Source of the DNA: Pneumocystis sp. 'macacae'
Lineage: Eukaryota; Ascomycota; Pneumocystomycetes; Pneumocystales; Pneumocystaceae
DNA: 64,000 bases
Assembly (NCBI GenBank): GCA_018127085.1
Contig: CM030734.1
Location: 1-64,000, forward strand
Reading direction: 5' to 3'
The notes beneath the pieces are model-generated. The model ran no database searches. It saw nothing but the letters and a program-made list of their open reading frames with translations, and was not told where the DNA came from. Positions 1 through 9,727 of the stretch are shown one piece after another. How positions within the stretch are numbered: the first letter of the stretch is position 1; each line of letters begins with the position of its first letter. Made by a program: the position numbers and the translations under genes.

Positions 1-98
1 AACCCTAACCCTAACCCTAACCCTAACCCTAACCCTAACCCTAACCCTAACCCTAACCCTAACCCTAACCCTAACCCTAACCCTAACCCTAACCCTAA
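1..98. repeat. Telomere repeat tract (CCCTAA)n
   Basis: About 16 perfect tandem copies of CCCTAA (TTAGGG on the other strand) begin at the first base. The orientation is that expected for the left end of a chromosome: the C-rich strand reads inward 5'->3'. The tract stops abruptly near base 98 and is followed by non-repeat sequence (GTTAACC). This shows the window starts at a real chromosome end. Confidence 0.98.
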
Positions 99-129
99 GT
101 TAACCATACGGACAAGGCGTGCGCGAGGA

Positions 130-385
130 GTTCCCCTGGAAACAGTCGCTGCGGAAACAGTTCCCCTGGGAACAGTCGCTCTAGAAACAGTCCCCCTGGA
201 AACAGTCGCTGCGGAAACAGTTCCCCTGGAAACAGTTCCCCTGGGAATAGTTCCTTCAGCAACAGTTGTCTTGGGAAACAGTCGCTCTAGAAACAGTTCC
301 CCTGGGAACTGTCGCTGCGGAAATAGTTCCCTTGGCAATAGTCGCCCTGAGAACAGTTCCTCTGGTAACGGTTGTCATGGCAACG
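130..385. repeat. Telomere-adjacent 15-bp minisatellite, 17 units
   Basis: Seventeen consecutive units of 15 bp (the tenth is 16 bp) run without interruption. The unit consensus is close to GTTCCCCTGGGAACA, alternating with a variant GTCGCTGCGGAAACA. Each unit is an imperfect palindrome of the form GTYNCY-N2-RGNAAC. The last unit contains GTTGTCATGGCAAC, close to the RFX-family X-box consensus. No credible coding sequence is present; open frames here are translated repeats. Confidence 0.93.
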
Positions 386-545
386 GCCCTGCAAAGACCT
401 GTTTTACAACTGCCCCTCATCAAAGACTTGCTTTACAACTACCCTAATCAAACACTTGCTTTACAACTGCCCTAATCAAACACTTGCTTTACACAACTAC
501 CCTCCTTAAACACCTGCTTTACAATCGCCCTCCTTAAACACTCTC
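386..545. repeat. 28-30-bp tandem repeat, five to six copies
   Basis: The repeated core is CTTTACAACTGCCCTAATC followed by AAACACTTG, with five full copies and a partial first copy. Copies drift inward, for example ATCAAACA changes to CTTAAACA. The array directly abuts the 15-bp array and ends in C-rich unique sequence. Confidence 0.85.
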
Positions 546-829
546 TTCCAACTCCTCTCCTAACTCTTCTGTTTCTCGAGTAACGTTGCTATGGAAATGC
601 CCCTCTCTTCTCCCCCCTTCTCTCCCCTCTTCCCCTGCTTCCCCCGACGGTGGAAACGCACCCGATAGCGCCCGCCCCTATGCCTTCGCCCTAGAAGCGC
701 CCTCTATCCAATTCGCTTCCCCCGAACCCCCGCTAACCCCGCTAACCCCTTTCCCACCCTAGTCCCACCCTACCTGTCCCCCTGCCAACCGTCCCTATAG
801 TAACGACGGTCACGTGACCTCGACCTGAC
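546..829. other. C-rich subtelomeric spacer
   Basis: No gene is visible. The stretch is strongly C-rich on the + strand. It holds isolated relics of the 15-bp unit (GTTGCTATGGAAAT near 587) and a CACGTG palindrome at 811-816 just after GTAACGACGG. Confidence 0.6.
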
Positions 830-1260
830 CCCCCAGCACTTCACTCTGCGTTACACCCCCAGCACTTTACGCTGCACTGCTTCCCTTACCACTCCACACT
901 GCGTTACTTCTGGCGGGTCGTCCCCAACCACCTCCCCCCTCCCCCACCCAACCCGTTTCCAACACTGCTCCCCCCAACATTCCACACTGCACTTTCCCCT
1001 CCCTTTCCTCCACCCTACCCATACCCTAACCATAACCATAACCATAACCATAACCCCCCGGATGGGTTTTCTCATCCGCCTAACCCTACCCCACCCAACC
1101 CGTTTCCAACACTTTCCCCCAGCACTCCACTCTGCGTTGCCCCCACTTGTGCACTCCACTCTGCGCTGCTTCCAGACGGGTTTTCCCCGGCCACCCTAAC
1201 CCTACCCCACCCAACTCGTTTCCAACGTGTCCCCCCCAACATTTCACTTTGCACCACCGC
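830..1260. repeat. Dispersed C-rich subtelomeric repeat blocks with variant telomere repeats
   Basis: Two short blocks recur several times. One is CCCCAGCACTYYACTCTGCG, around 832, 857, 1123 and in diverged form elsewhere. The other is CCCACCCAACCCGTTTCCAA, around 940, 1090 and 1207, spaced about 115-150 bp. At 1024-1056 there is a short (CCATAA)n run, one base different from the telomere unit. Open frames on both strands here have biased composition and are not credible genes. Confidence 0.7.
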
Positions 1261-1763
1261 CCCCCTTTGCGCTGCACTTTCCCCCCACTTGTGCACTCCC
1301 CCCTTGCGCTTTCTCCTCCCGTCTCGGTCGTCCCGGCAACGGTCGCTATGGAAACGACGCGTGTCCACCCATGCCCCCGGCAACCCCACGTGGTCACGTG
1401 TCAGTCGGTCGCCTGGGTGATGTTGTCTTGGTGACGCTCGGTCACGTGACATCTCGCCCCCCCTCCCCCCTAAGCAGCGCGCAAACCCCGCCAAAACTGC
1501 AGCTGAAAGTGCGTCGGGGTCCGCGCGTTTCCTTTTTATCCTCTGGGAATCCAACGTAAGTCTTCTTCTGCGGGGAGGCGCCCACCCACCCTCCCCCCCG
1601 CTCCCGCCAATTTATGTTCCCCGCCCCCCGCACACCCTCGGGTGTCCCGCACACCTCCTCGCCCTTTCCCGCCCCCACCCCGGCCCTACCCTCCAAGCAA
1701 TTCCCTCACCCTAGCCCCACCCTCGTGCTTTGCGCCCGCCGCTCCCTCCCCGTCTCCCGTTGA
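1261..1763. other. C-rich subtelomeric spacer with CACGTG cluster
   Basis: No gene is visible. The segment contains GTCGCTATGGAAAC, an X-box-like match to the telomere-proximal array (about 1342-1355), and three CACGTG palindromes at 1387-1392, 1395-1400 and 1443-1448. The rest is C-rich and pyrimidine-rich on the + strand. Confidence 0.6.
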
Positions 1764-2290
1764 TTCTGACCTCTTGTTTTGCATGCTCTTTGCTGTATTT
1801 CGCCGCATCCTCCTCTACTGCATGTCCACCCTGCCTTTCAAGCAATTGCCTCGTCTCTGCCCTCTCTGCGTCCGCTGCTTCTTGCGCTCTGTTCCCCGCG
1901 TGAGGCTCAATCTAACGTCTCGTTTTGCATGCTCTTTGCTGTATTTCGCCGCATCCTCCTCTACTGCATGTCCACCCTGCCTTCCAAGCAATTGCCTCGT
2001 CTCCGCCCCACCCTCGTGCTTTGCGCCTGCTGCCCCCACCTTCCTCTGCGCTTCAATCTAACGTCTCGTGCTGCGCGCTCTCCCCTGTATTTCGCCGCAT
2101 CCCTCTCCACCGAGCCTTCCAAGCAATTGCCTCGTCTCCGCCCTCTCTGCGTCCGTTGCTTCTTGCGCTCTGTTCCCCGCGTGAGGCTCAATCTAATGTC
2201 TCGTGTTGCGCGCTCTCCCCTGTATTCTTGCCTCCCCTTCTCCCGCTGCCTCCGCCTGCGCCCTTCTTCACGTCTAAGTAATTGCCTCAG
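1764..2290. repeat. ~146-bp tandem repeat, about four copies
   Basis: Recognisable anchors are CTGTATTTCGCCGCATCC and CAAGCAATTGCCTCGTCT. The first two copies are nearly identical and 146 bp apart. The third and fourth are more diverged and slightly shorter. Open reading frames on both strands are repeat translations: the same peptide recurs at each copy and frames overlap. Confidence 0.85.
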
Positions 2291-2334
2291 ACCCATCCTC
2301 TTTGCACGCAACACGCTTTCTACTCATAGTGTCT

Positions 2335-3480
2335 TTTCAATTTTAATGTAATCTTCGTGTTTATTTCTTTTTTCTTTGTGTTTTTATTTTTTATCTATTA
2401 CCTTCTGCTCTACTTAGCAATTCTTGCCCATCTACGCGTCACTCTTGGTTTACAAGAAATTCTTTTTATTTTTTACTCCCCTCTAACTCTAGTCTAAATC
2501 CACTTCTAAACGCAATTCAATCTAATCTTCACCTTTGCTCCTTATTTTTTGGTGTTTTTATTTTTTATTCACCACCACCCTCTACTTAGCAATTCTTACT
2601 TTTCGTTTACTCTTAGTTTACAAGAAATTCTTTCTATTTTTACTTTTCTTTAGTTCTAATTTAAACTCACTTCTAAATGCAATTCAATCTAACATTCGCC
2701 TTTACTTCTTATTTTTTGGTGTTTTTTATTTTTTATTCACCATTGCCCTCTCTACTTAGCAATTCTTTTCGTTTACTCTTGGTTTACAAGAAATTCTTTT
2801 TATTTTTTACTTCTCTCTAACTCTAATCTAAATCTACTTTTAAACGCAATTCAATGTAATCTTTGTGTTTGCTTCTTATTTTTTGGTGTTTCTGTTTTTT
2901 ATCCACCACTACCCTCTACTTAGCAATTTTTACTTTTCGTTTACTCTTAGTTTACAAGAAATTCAAGAAATTCTTTTTATTTTTACTTTTCTTTAATTCT
3001 AATTTAAACCCACTTCTAAACGCAATTCAATCTAATTTTTACTTCTGCTTCTTATCTGTTATGCTTTTTATTTTTTATTCATCACCATCCTCTCTATTCA
3101 TTCTTGCTCACTCGTCACCTATTCTTCATTTACGAAAAATACGTTATTCTTTATTTTTTTTTAACTCTAATTTAAACCCACTTCTAAGCGCAATTCAATC
3201 TAATTTTCGCCTTTATTTCTTATCTCTTTTGTTTTTTATTTTTTATTCACCATCACCCTCTCACTTATTCTTGCTTACTCGTCACTTATTCTTCATTTAC
3301 AAAAAATACATTATTTTTTACTCCCCTCTAACTCTAATCTAAACCCACTTCTAAACTCGTTTTAATCTAATTTTTGTATCTCTTCTTTATTTCTTATGGT
3401 TCCTGTTTTCTTATCTACCTTATCTTTACTTTTGTCAACTCTTAGCCAATTCTTGACTTATAAAAAATTATTTTTATTTT
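2335..3480. repeat. ~170-bp tandem repeat, about seven copies, G-poor
   Basis: The anchor GCAATTCAATCTAAT recurs at 2512, 2679, 2846, 3022 and 3190, giving spacings of 167, 167, 176 and 168 bp, with diverged copies at both ends. Each unit also carries TTTACAAGAAATTC and TTTTTATTCACCA. The + strand is almost purely C/T/A, with G nearly absent. Translated frames here are hydrophobic low-complexity artefacts. Confidence 0.88.
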
Positions 3481-6090
3481 TCATTTCTCTTTAATTCTAA
3501 CCCAAATCCAAGTCTAATCTAATATTCATTCACTTCCACTTCTTATCTTTTTTATATTTTACCCTTCACTTACCCACTATCTTCAACTCTGTTTAACTCT
3601 TGATTTTTAGTTTACAAAAAAATTTATTCTCTCTCTCTGAAATAATTCAATTCTAACCTAATGCTAATCTAACTTCTACTTTATTTCTACCTTTACTTTT
3701 TTTGTTTCCTTACTCTGTTCTTCATCTCCATTACCACCCACTTCACCACCTCTTATCTCTGCACACTGCACACCCTACCTTATCTACGGCGCACATGCAC
3801 TTGTACCCCCTCTCCTACCCCTCCCCACCTCTCCCCTACCTCCTACTAACTGCTACTAAGTGCTTGGTGCACACCATCTTATTTCCTCGGTACACACTTT
3901 TTTCACACCCGACCCCCCCTCCTCACCCCATCCCCTACTCTGCACACTCTCACATCGTTGCTTGGTGCACACCATCTACCTCGCTGCCTCCTGTAGACCC
4001 TCTCTCCTAACTCCACCTTATTTCTTATTCATCCTTGATTTACAAAAAAAAAATCATTTTATTTTTTACTCTCCTTAAGTCTATTCCAATTCTACACTGA
4101 ATTTCAATTTAACTGTTGCCTTTACTTCTTATCTTCCGTGCTTCATGTTTTCTTATCTACCTTATCTCAACCTTTGCAATTTTCCTACTTCTGGTTTACA
4201 AAAAAACTTTTTATTCTTTATTTCTTAAATACAACCTAAATCTGACTCAAATCTGAGTCTAATCTACCATTCACTCTCACTCCCTGCTCTTTATATTTTT
4301 ACCTTTCACCCACCACCTCCAACTCTGCTTAACTCTTGATTCTTGGTTTACAAAAAAATTTATTCTCTCTCTGAAATAATTCAATTCTAATCTAATGCTA
4401 ATCTAATTCTACTTCTATTTCTTCTGTTCTGTTATTCTTATTTTTTACTCCACCACTTCTTATCTCCACTACCACCCACCTCACCTTATCTGTACACCGT
4501 GCACACCCACCTCTGCTCTTAATGTTGCGCGCACACGCACTTGTACCCCCACTCCTACCCCTCTCCTACCATGCACCTCCCTTCCCCTCACCTTCCCTAC
4601 CTCACTTCTGGTGCACACCATCTTATTTGCACCGTACACATTTTTTTCACACCCGACCCCCCCTCCTCACTCCATCCCCTACTGTGCACACCTCCTCTAC
4701 CTTTACTTCGTGCACACCATCTACCTCGCTACCTCCTGTAGACCCTCTCCTACTCCTCGCCTCCTTTCTTATTCATCCTTAATTTATAAAAAAAGTTTTA
4801 TTTTATTTTTTCTCCTTCTAAATCTAGTCTAATTCTATCCTCAATTTCAATACAATCTTCGTGTCTACCTTTTATCTCTTGTATTTTTACCCTTCACTCA
4901 CCATTTACTCCACTTCTTGGCAACTCTTACCCAATTTTTGGTTTACAAAAAATTATTTTTATTCTTCATTTCTTCTTAAATTTAATCTACATCGAATCCT
5001 GATCTAACACTCACTCACACCCACTTCCCTTCTCTTGTATTTTTATCTTCCATTCACCGCCACCTTTAAATCTGCTTATCAATTCTTGATTTTTGACTTA
5101 CAAAAAAACCTTTTATTCTTAATCTTCTTTTAAAACTAGTCTAATGCTAATCTACTTCTGCTTCTACTTCTATCTTGTTACTCCTACTCTCCACTTCTAC
5201 TCTCTCACCCCCACCTCTTCTTATCAGTACACTGCACACCCTACCTTATCTACGGCGCACACGCACTTGTACCCCTCTACCTCACCTCCCCTCTACCCCC
5301 TACCTCCGTCTCCTGTGCACACTCTCATCTACACCGTGCACATTTTTTTCACATCCAACCTCCCCCACCCTACCTCGCTACTTTGTGCACACACCTCCTA
5401 CCTTACTGCTTGGTGCACACACTCACCTCGTCACCTCGTACTCCTCTCCACCTTGTTCTTGCTCGTCTTTTATCTACAAGAAAAAAGCTTTTTACTCTAT
5501 TCTTTCTCCCTCCAACTCCAATCTAAACCCTCTTCTAAACGCAATCCAATCTGATTTTTGCTTTTAATTATCTCTTGTATTCTATCTTTACCCACTGTCG
5601 TTTCATTTCCACCTCATTCTTCTACTTTTGATCTCCTGAAAAAACATTTTTATTCTATTCTTCCCCTTTCTGAATCTAGTCTAATTCTACGCTTAATTTC
5701 AATCTAATCTCTACTCCTAGTTTTTATCTTGTATTTTTTCCCTTTACTCGTTATCTACTCCACCTCATCAATTCTCTTGTACTTTTGATCTGCTCGAAAA
5801 AACTTTCTTCTTTACTTTTTAAATATGAATCAATTCTAACCTAAATCCAAGTCTAATCTACCATTCACTCTTACTCTTGGCTTTTTGTATTTTCACCCTT
5901 CACCCACCACTTCTACTCTGCTTATCAACTCTTATTTTTGGTTTACAAAGAAATTTTTTATTCTTTATTTACTCTTAATTCTAAGCTAAATTTAACGTCT
6001 GCTTCTACTTCTTTTGTTTTATTTTTTACTCTGTTACCCAGCTCCATCTCCACCTCTTACCCTGCCTTATCTGCACCGTGCACACCCCAA
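3481..6090. repeat. ~740-850-bp higher-order subtelomeric repeat, four copies
   Basis: A composite unit recurs with starts near 3,500, 4,240, 4,995 and 5,845. Shared landmarks in order are CCAAGTCTAATCT, then CACCCACCAC, then a TTTACAAAAAA block followed by AAATAATTCAATTCTAA. Next comes CTAATGCTAATCTA, then a CA-rich part with repeated GTGCACAC and TTTTTTTCACACCCGACC. Smaller relatives of the 170-bp unit lie inside. The + strand stays nearly G-free up to about 6,090. No coding content is supported. Confidence 0.75.
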
Positions 6091-6718
6091 CCACTTTCCA
6101 GCTTTGTGTGTTCCAAGATCTGTGCAGAGACTGCCACTCAATTCCAGTCCCCTTCTTGCGCCCAACCCCCCCTGTCCACCTCAACCTCGACTGTGTGCTC
6201 ATTTTTCGTCCAGAAAAATCTCAACTCTAACATACTACTGCCAAATTGAGTCGAAATCAACGCAAATCCCGTGCAAACATCTACGCATTATTCCTCAATC
6301 TGCCCTCCTCCCCTCCTCTCAATTCTTGTGTGCACACCTCCCTCACCCTCTCCTCTGCCTTACCCCACATTTACCCCACACAAATTCTGCTTTTTCGGTG
6401 GGGCGTTTCCGTTTTCGGCCACAAATGCGGGGTAGCCTCCCCCCCTCCCCGCTGCTTGCGCTTACCCCACACAAATTTTGTTTTTTTGCGGGGTAAATGC
6501 GGGGTAGTTCCGGACTAATTTCGGGCAAACACGCGCGTCCCAGACGCGTCCAAAACACGCCCACACGCATCTAAAGCGCACACGGCACACATTCAGTGCA
6601 AGAGCGGGCTACACAGTGCGGGGGAGGCGGCGTGCACAGTGCAGGGAGAGCGTCCCGGTAGAATGCACTCATTATTCCCTAAATATACATGCCCGTCCCA
6701 AACCATATTTACCCATTT
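6091..6718. other. MSG-satellite junction with GGGGTA repeats
   Basis: No gene is visible. Strand composition becomes balanced again. The motif TACCCCACATTTACCCCACA (6361-6380) has its near-perfect reverse complement TGCGGGGTAAATGCGGGGTA at 6487-6506, and TACCCCACACAAATTYTG occurs twice (6374 and 6463). The last 50 bases are shared with the region behind the second MSG gene. Confidence 0.7.
6361..6507. repeat. Inverted and direct GGGGTA repeat
   Basis: Left arm is 6361-6380 and right arm is 6487-6506, in opposite orientation. They could pair as a long hairpin with about 106 bases in the loop. The interior carries a further copy of the direct repeat and GGTGGGGC. A single-orientation copy lies behind the other MSG gene at 9853-9875. 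Confidence 0.75.
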
Positions 6719-9700
6719 CTAAATCATAACTGAAATCATCATCCCCAACAACAAACCCTTCATCACACTCCACCCTGTCATCCTCAGCGCCCCACTCGGC
6801 TTCACCTCGCCTGCCTCCTCGCCCTCTGTCGTACATTTTGTAGGTCTGCATTTTCTTGTCGACGTCAGCGTCACCGTAGAAGTAATGGTCGATGTAGATG
6901 TAGATGTGCTTGTGTGTGTCGATGTCTTTGTGATCCACGTATCCGTCGTTTTAATTGATTCGCATTTCTCTCCCAGTGTCTTTCCTTCTGCCCCTGGCTC
7001 AACTGTCTTCGTTTCTGTCTTTGTCTCTGTCTTTGTCTCTATCTTTGCTTCATGTTCCGTCACCTCCAATGGCTTCACTCTCGGACATATTTCGTTTATT
7101 TTTTTGCATGCATCTTTGCATTCTTCACACTCCTTTTCAAAGCTACACTTCTTCACTGAATCTTCACACTCCTCCTTTAACTCTACATATAAACTAAATG
7201 CTTGCGATACTAAATCAAATGCCTTTATTTTGTCTTCTGTTATTTTTACTGCTGCATTTCTTTTTACAAGTCTAAACTGTGCTGTATTTTTTGCTGTACC
7301 CGCTGTTGCTTTATTTTCTGCCTTACTATCTGCTTTCTTCGTTGCAACTAAAACAAGATCTGCTGCTTTCATTGCTTCCTCTGCTTTCTTTTTGATTTCT
7401 TTATACTCTCCTTCTTTCACTTCCAGTTCTTTACTGATCTTTGTGAGTTTTTCCTTCAGTTCAGGGCACCATCTCTTCACTCGTTCAACAAGTCTTTCAC
7501 AGAGTTCATTTCTAACATCATCATCCCTATTTCTTCCTTTTTGTTCGTCTGTACACAAAGTTTTAAGTTCGTTAGTTGCATTTGCCCATTCTGTGCAGTA
7601 TACGTCAAGTTTTGTTTTGCATCCTTTTTTCTCTTTCAGGTTGCCCTTTAGCTCATAAAGTAGTTCCTCTTCTAATTCCAATTGTTTAATGACTGTTTCG
7701 CATTGTTTTTCAAGTCCTTTACAATCTTTATTCTCGTCGGCTGTGAGATTCCCACAGCTTGACATGTATTTGCTGCAGAATGGCATCCAACGTCTACATG
7801 TTTCTCCTGTTTTCTTCCCCTCCTTCTCTTTCTTCGCCTCTTCTACAATGTTACCCTTTTCCATACGTGCCTTCAGTGTAGCGCACTTAGACTCGACACT
7901 CCCCGTGAGGTACGTGCAGGTGGCGTTCGGCGCGACACACCCAAGCGCGTACCGCGTCCTCCCCCGTCTCCCCCACCCACTGCATCGCCCTCTCAGTGTT
8001 TCTACGCACGACTCAAACTTATCCAGGTCACTGACCTTCTCCTGCAAGAAGACCTCCTCCAGCTGCTCCGCAACGCCCAACCTTGCGCAGTGGTGCCTCA
8101 GCGTCCGGCAGGGCCACTCAATTTCCCTCGAATCATGCTCCAAGTCTGCACACTTCTTCAATAAATCCGTGCAGTGCTGCCTCGTTGGGAGATCCCGCTT
8201 TGCGTCCAGATGGTCTTGCAATATGTTTGTCTTTATACGCAAGTCGTCTAACAGCACACCGATTGCTTCTTCTGGTTGCACACATAACGCAAATAGCTCC
8301 TTGCTCTTTCCTTTAAGATCTTTACATACACTTACCAGCTCTTTTTGAAATGTTTCAAACCATTTCACACTTCCATCATCAAATTTCCCCCACAGCTTTT
8401 CTTGCAATGCTTCATTTGCTAATTCATCGAGTCCTCTTTTATAACACATTGCTTTAACATTCTTGCATGGAGTTCCAAAAGAATTCTGATTTTCAAAGTA
8501 AAAACAGCCGGATTGTAATATTATGTAATCATAATCACTAGTATATCTCGGTAATTTACTCCACAGAACAATGTTATCTTTAAAATCCTTGTTTTCAAAC
8601 ATTATAGTTAGAAGGTTCTTTTTTTTCTCAAATTCCTTTTTAAAAACTTCACATTTATCCGTATATCCTGTTTTATTACCACATAATTCTTTTATACTTT
8701 CTGAAAGATGCGTAATAGAATCACATTTAGTTTCGAGAACACTTTTACATTTAGTTTCATCAAAGTTCTCTTTTTCTGATAACAACACTAACAAATCAAC
8801 AATATCTCCTTCTAATGTCCTCCCAATTATAACGCCTTCTGCTGCCGCTTTCTGATAAAGTTCCTCCAATCCTATTCTTTCAGCTACTGTAGGCTCTGGC
8901 TGAGTAGGATCAAATTCTGAACCTGGTGGCACATAAACGACTCCCTTTTCTTTATATTTTTTTTCTAACTCATCACACTTTGGTTTTTTATTTTTACAGT
9001 TTTTTCCATGAAAGTGGCACTTCTCAAGTAACGAATGTCCATTTTCTTTCAGTTTATTACTAGTTAATACGCTTCCTACCTCTGTTTCTAGAGACTCACA
9101 CTTTTTTTTTGCTGCTTCTACTAAAGCTCCACATGTATAGTCTAAATTAATACATTTCTTCGTCAATTCATCGCTTTCTTGCCCCAACTCCGGGCAAACA
9201 TCCTTAAGTCTTTCTTTACATTTACCAGCATCTTCAAGATGCCCGACAAGCGCCCTCAAAAGAACTTCCTCTGCCACCTCATCACGCTTCTTCTGGTAAC
9301 ACTTATTTCTTAAGTCATTACACTTCTCTTTAAGCTTTTCAGGACATGCTGCTTCCAAAAACAAGCATTCTTTTTCATTCTCTTTACAGTCTGTATCTTC
9401 CAATTCTGAAATAGCTTTTCCAGCTGCTGTTTTAAGTTTGTTTTCAAATGAAGTGCATTTTTTTTCAACATTAGTTTTCAGTCCTGTACATTTTGTTTCA
9501 CCGTCATTCTTACATATTTCCTTTAATTTTGAATGGGTACTAAAATCCTTGTCTATTTTTCTCAATTCTTCACAGTATCCTTTTAGTGTTCCTTTGCATT
9601 TTTGCTCATCTAGATTTTTTTTCAAGATCAATGCTAAAACAAACTCCTCTTCAACCTCATCCTTCTGTGCTGCTTGCGCCCGCCTCTTGACTGCCCGCGC

Positions 9701-9727
9701 CGCCCAGCTCCAAATTCTATCCCACAA
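6719..9727 (-). CDS. msg: Major surface glycoprotein (MSG), distal donor copy, no start codon
   Basis: This is a member of the Pneumocystis MSG family: abundant GPI-anchored, cysteine-rich cell-wall glycoproteins that mediate adhesion and undergo antigenic variation. The open frame encodes about 1,000 residues, the usual full length. It shows the block A-A-R-A-V-K-R-R near the N-terminus (a kexin-type KR site), many spaced cysteines in E/K-rich helical repeats, and a Ser/Thr-rich stretch about 50 residues from the end. It closes with a short hydrophobic tail (GLLLGMMISVMI) typical of GPI signal removal. No ATG lies between the conserved block and an in-frame TGA about 20 bases upstream of 9727; the first residue is encoded by TTG, which I do not believe is a real start. 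There is no signal peptide. By family knowledge, such copies are silent until recombined behind the single expression-site leader. Transcription direction is toward the telomere. Confidence 0.93.
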   Translation of the reverse strand: MWDRIWSWAARAVKRRAQAAQKDEVEEEFVLALILKKNLDEQKCKGTLKGYCEELRKIDKDFSTHSKLKEICKNDGETKCTGLKTNVEKKCTSFENKLKTAAGKAISELEDTDCKENEKECLFLEAACPEKLKEKCNDLRNKCYQKKRDEVAEEVLLRALVGHLEDAGKCKERLKDVCPELGQESDELTKKCINLDYTCGALVEAAKKKCESLETEVGSVLTSNKLKENGHSLLEKCHFHGKNCKNKKPKCDELEKKYKEKGVVYVPPGSEFDPTQPEPTVAERIGLEELYQKAAAEGVIIGRTLEGDIVDLLVLLSEKENFDETKCKSVLETKCDSITHLSESIKELCGNKTGYTDKCEVFKKEFEKKKNLLTIMFENKDFKDNIVLWSKLPRYTSDYDYIILQSGCFYFENQNSFGTPCKNVKAMCYKRGLDELANEALQEKLWGKFDDGSVKWFETFQKELVSVCKDLKGKSKELFALCVQPEEAIGVLLDDLRIKTNILQDHLDAKRDLPTRQHCTDLLKKCADLEHDSREIEWPCRTLRHHCARLGVAEQLEEVFLQEKVSDLDKFESCVETLRGRCSGWGRRGRTRYALGCVAPNATCTYLTGSVESKCATLKARMEKGNIVEEAKKEKEGKKTGETCRRWMPFCSKYMSSCGNLTADENKDCKGLEKQCETVIKQLELEEELLYELKGNLKEKKGCKTKLDVYCTEWANATNELKTLCTDEQKGRNRDDDVRNELCERLVERVKRWCPELKEKLTKISKELEVKEGEYKEIKKKAEEAMKAADLVLVATKKADSKAENKATAGTAKNTAQFRLVKRNAAVKITEDKIKAFDLVSQAFSLYVELKEECEDSVKKCSFEKECEECKDACKKINEICPRVKPLEVTEHEAKIETKTETKTETKTVEPGAEGKTLGEKCESIKTTDTWITKTSTHTSTSTSTSTITSTVTLTSTRKCRPTKCTTEGEEAGEVKPSGALRMTGWSVMKGLLLGMMISVMI
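9663..9703 (-). promoter_or_regulatory. CRJE-like conserved recombination junction element
   Basis: A block of about 41 bp at the 5' end of the MSG open frame matches the equivalent block at 13008-13048 at 37 of 41 positions. Three of the four differences are silent and one changes Ala to Val. It encodes A-R-A-V-K-R-R-A-Q. Position and encoded KR site fit the conserved recombination junction element known for Pneumocystis MSG genes. I identified it by comparing the two copies, not by a database match. Confidence 0.85.

Noticed and set aside
266..6570. About 25 open frames of 60-190 codons on both strands in the subtelomere
   Set aside because: They are translations of tandem repeats: the same peptides recur at each repeat, both strands are open at once, many begin with TTG, and no family motif is present.
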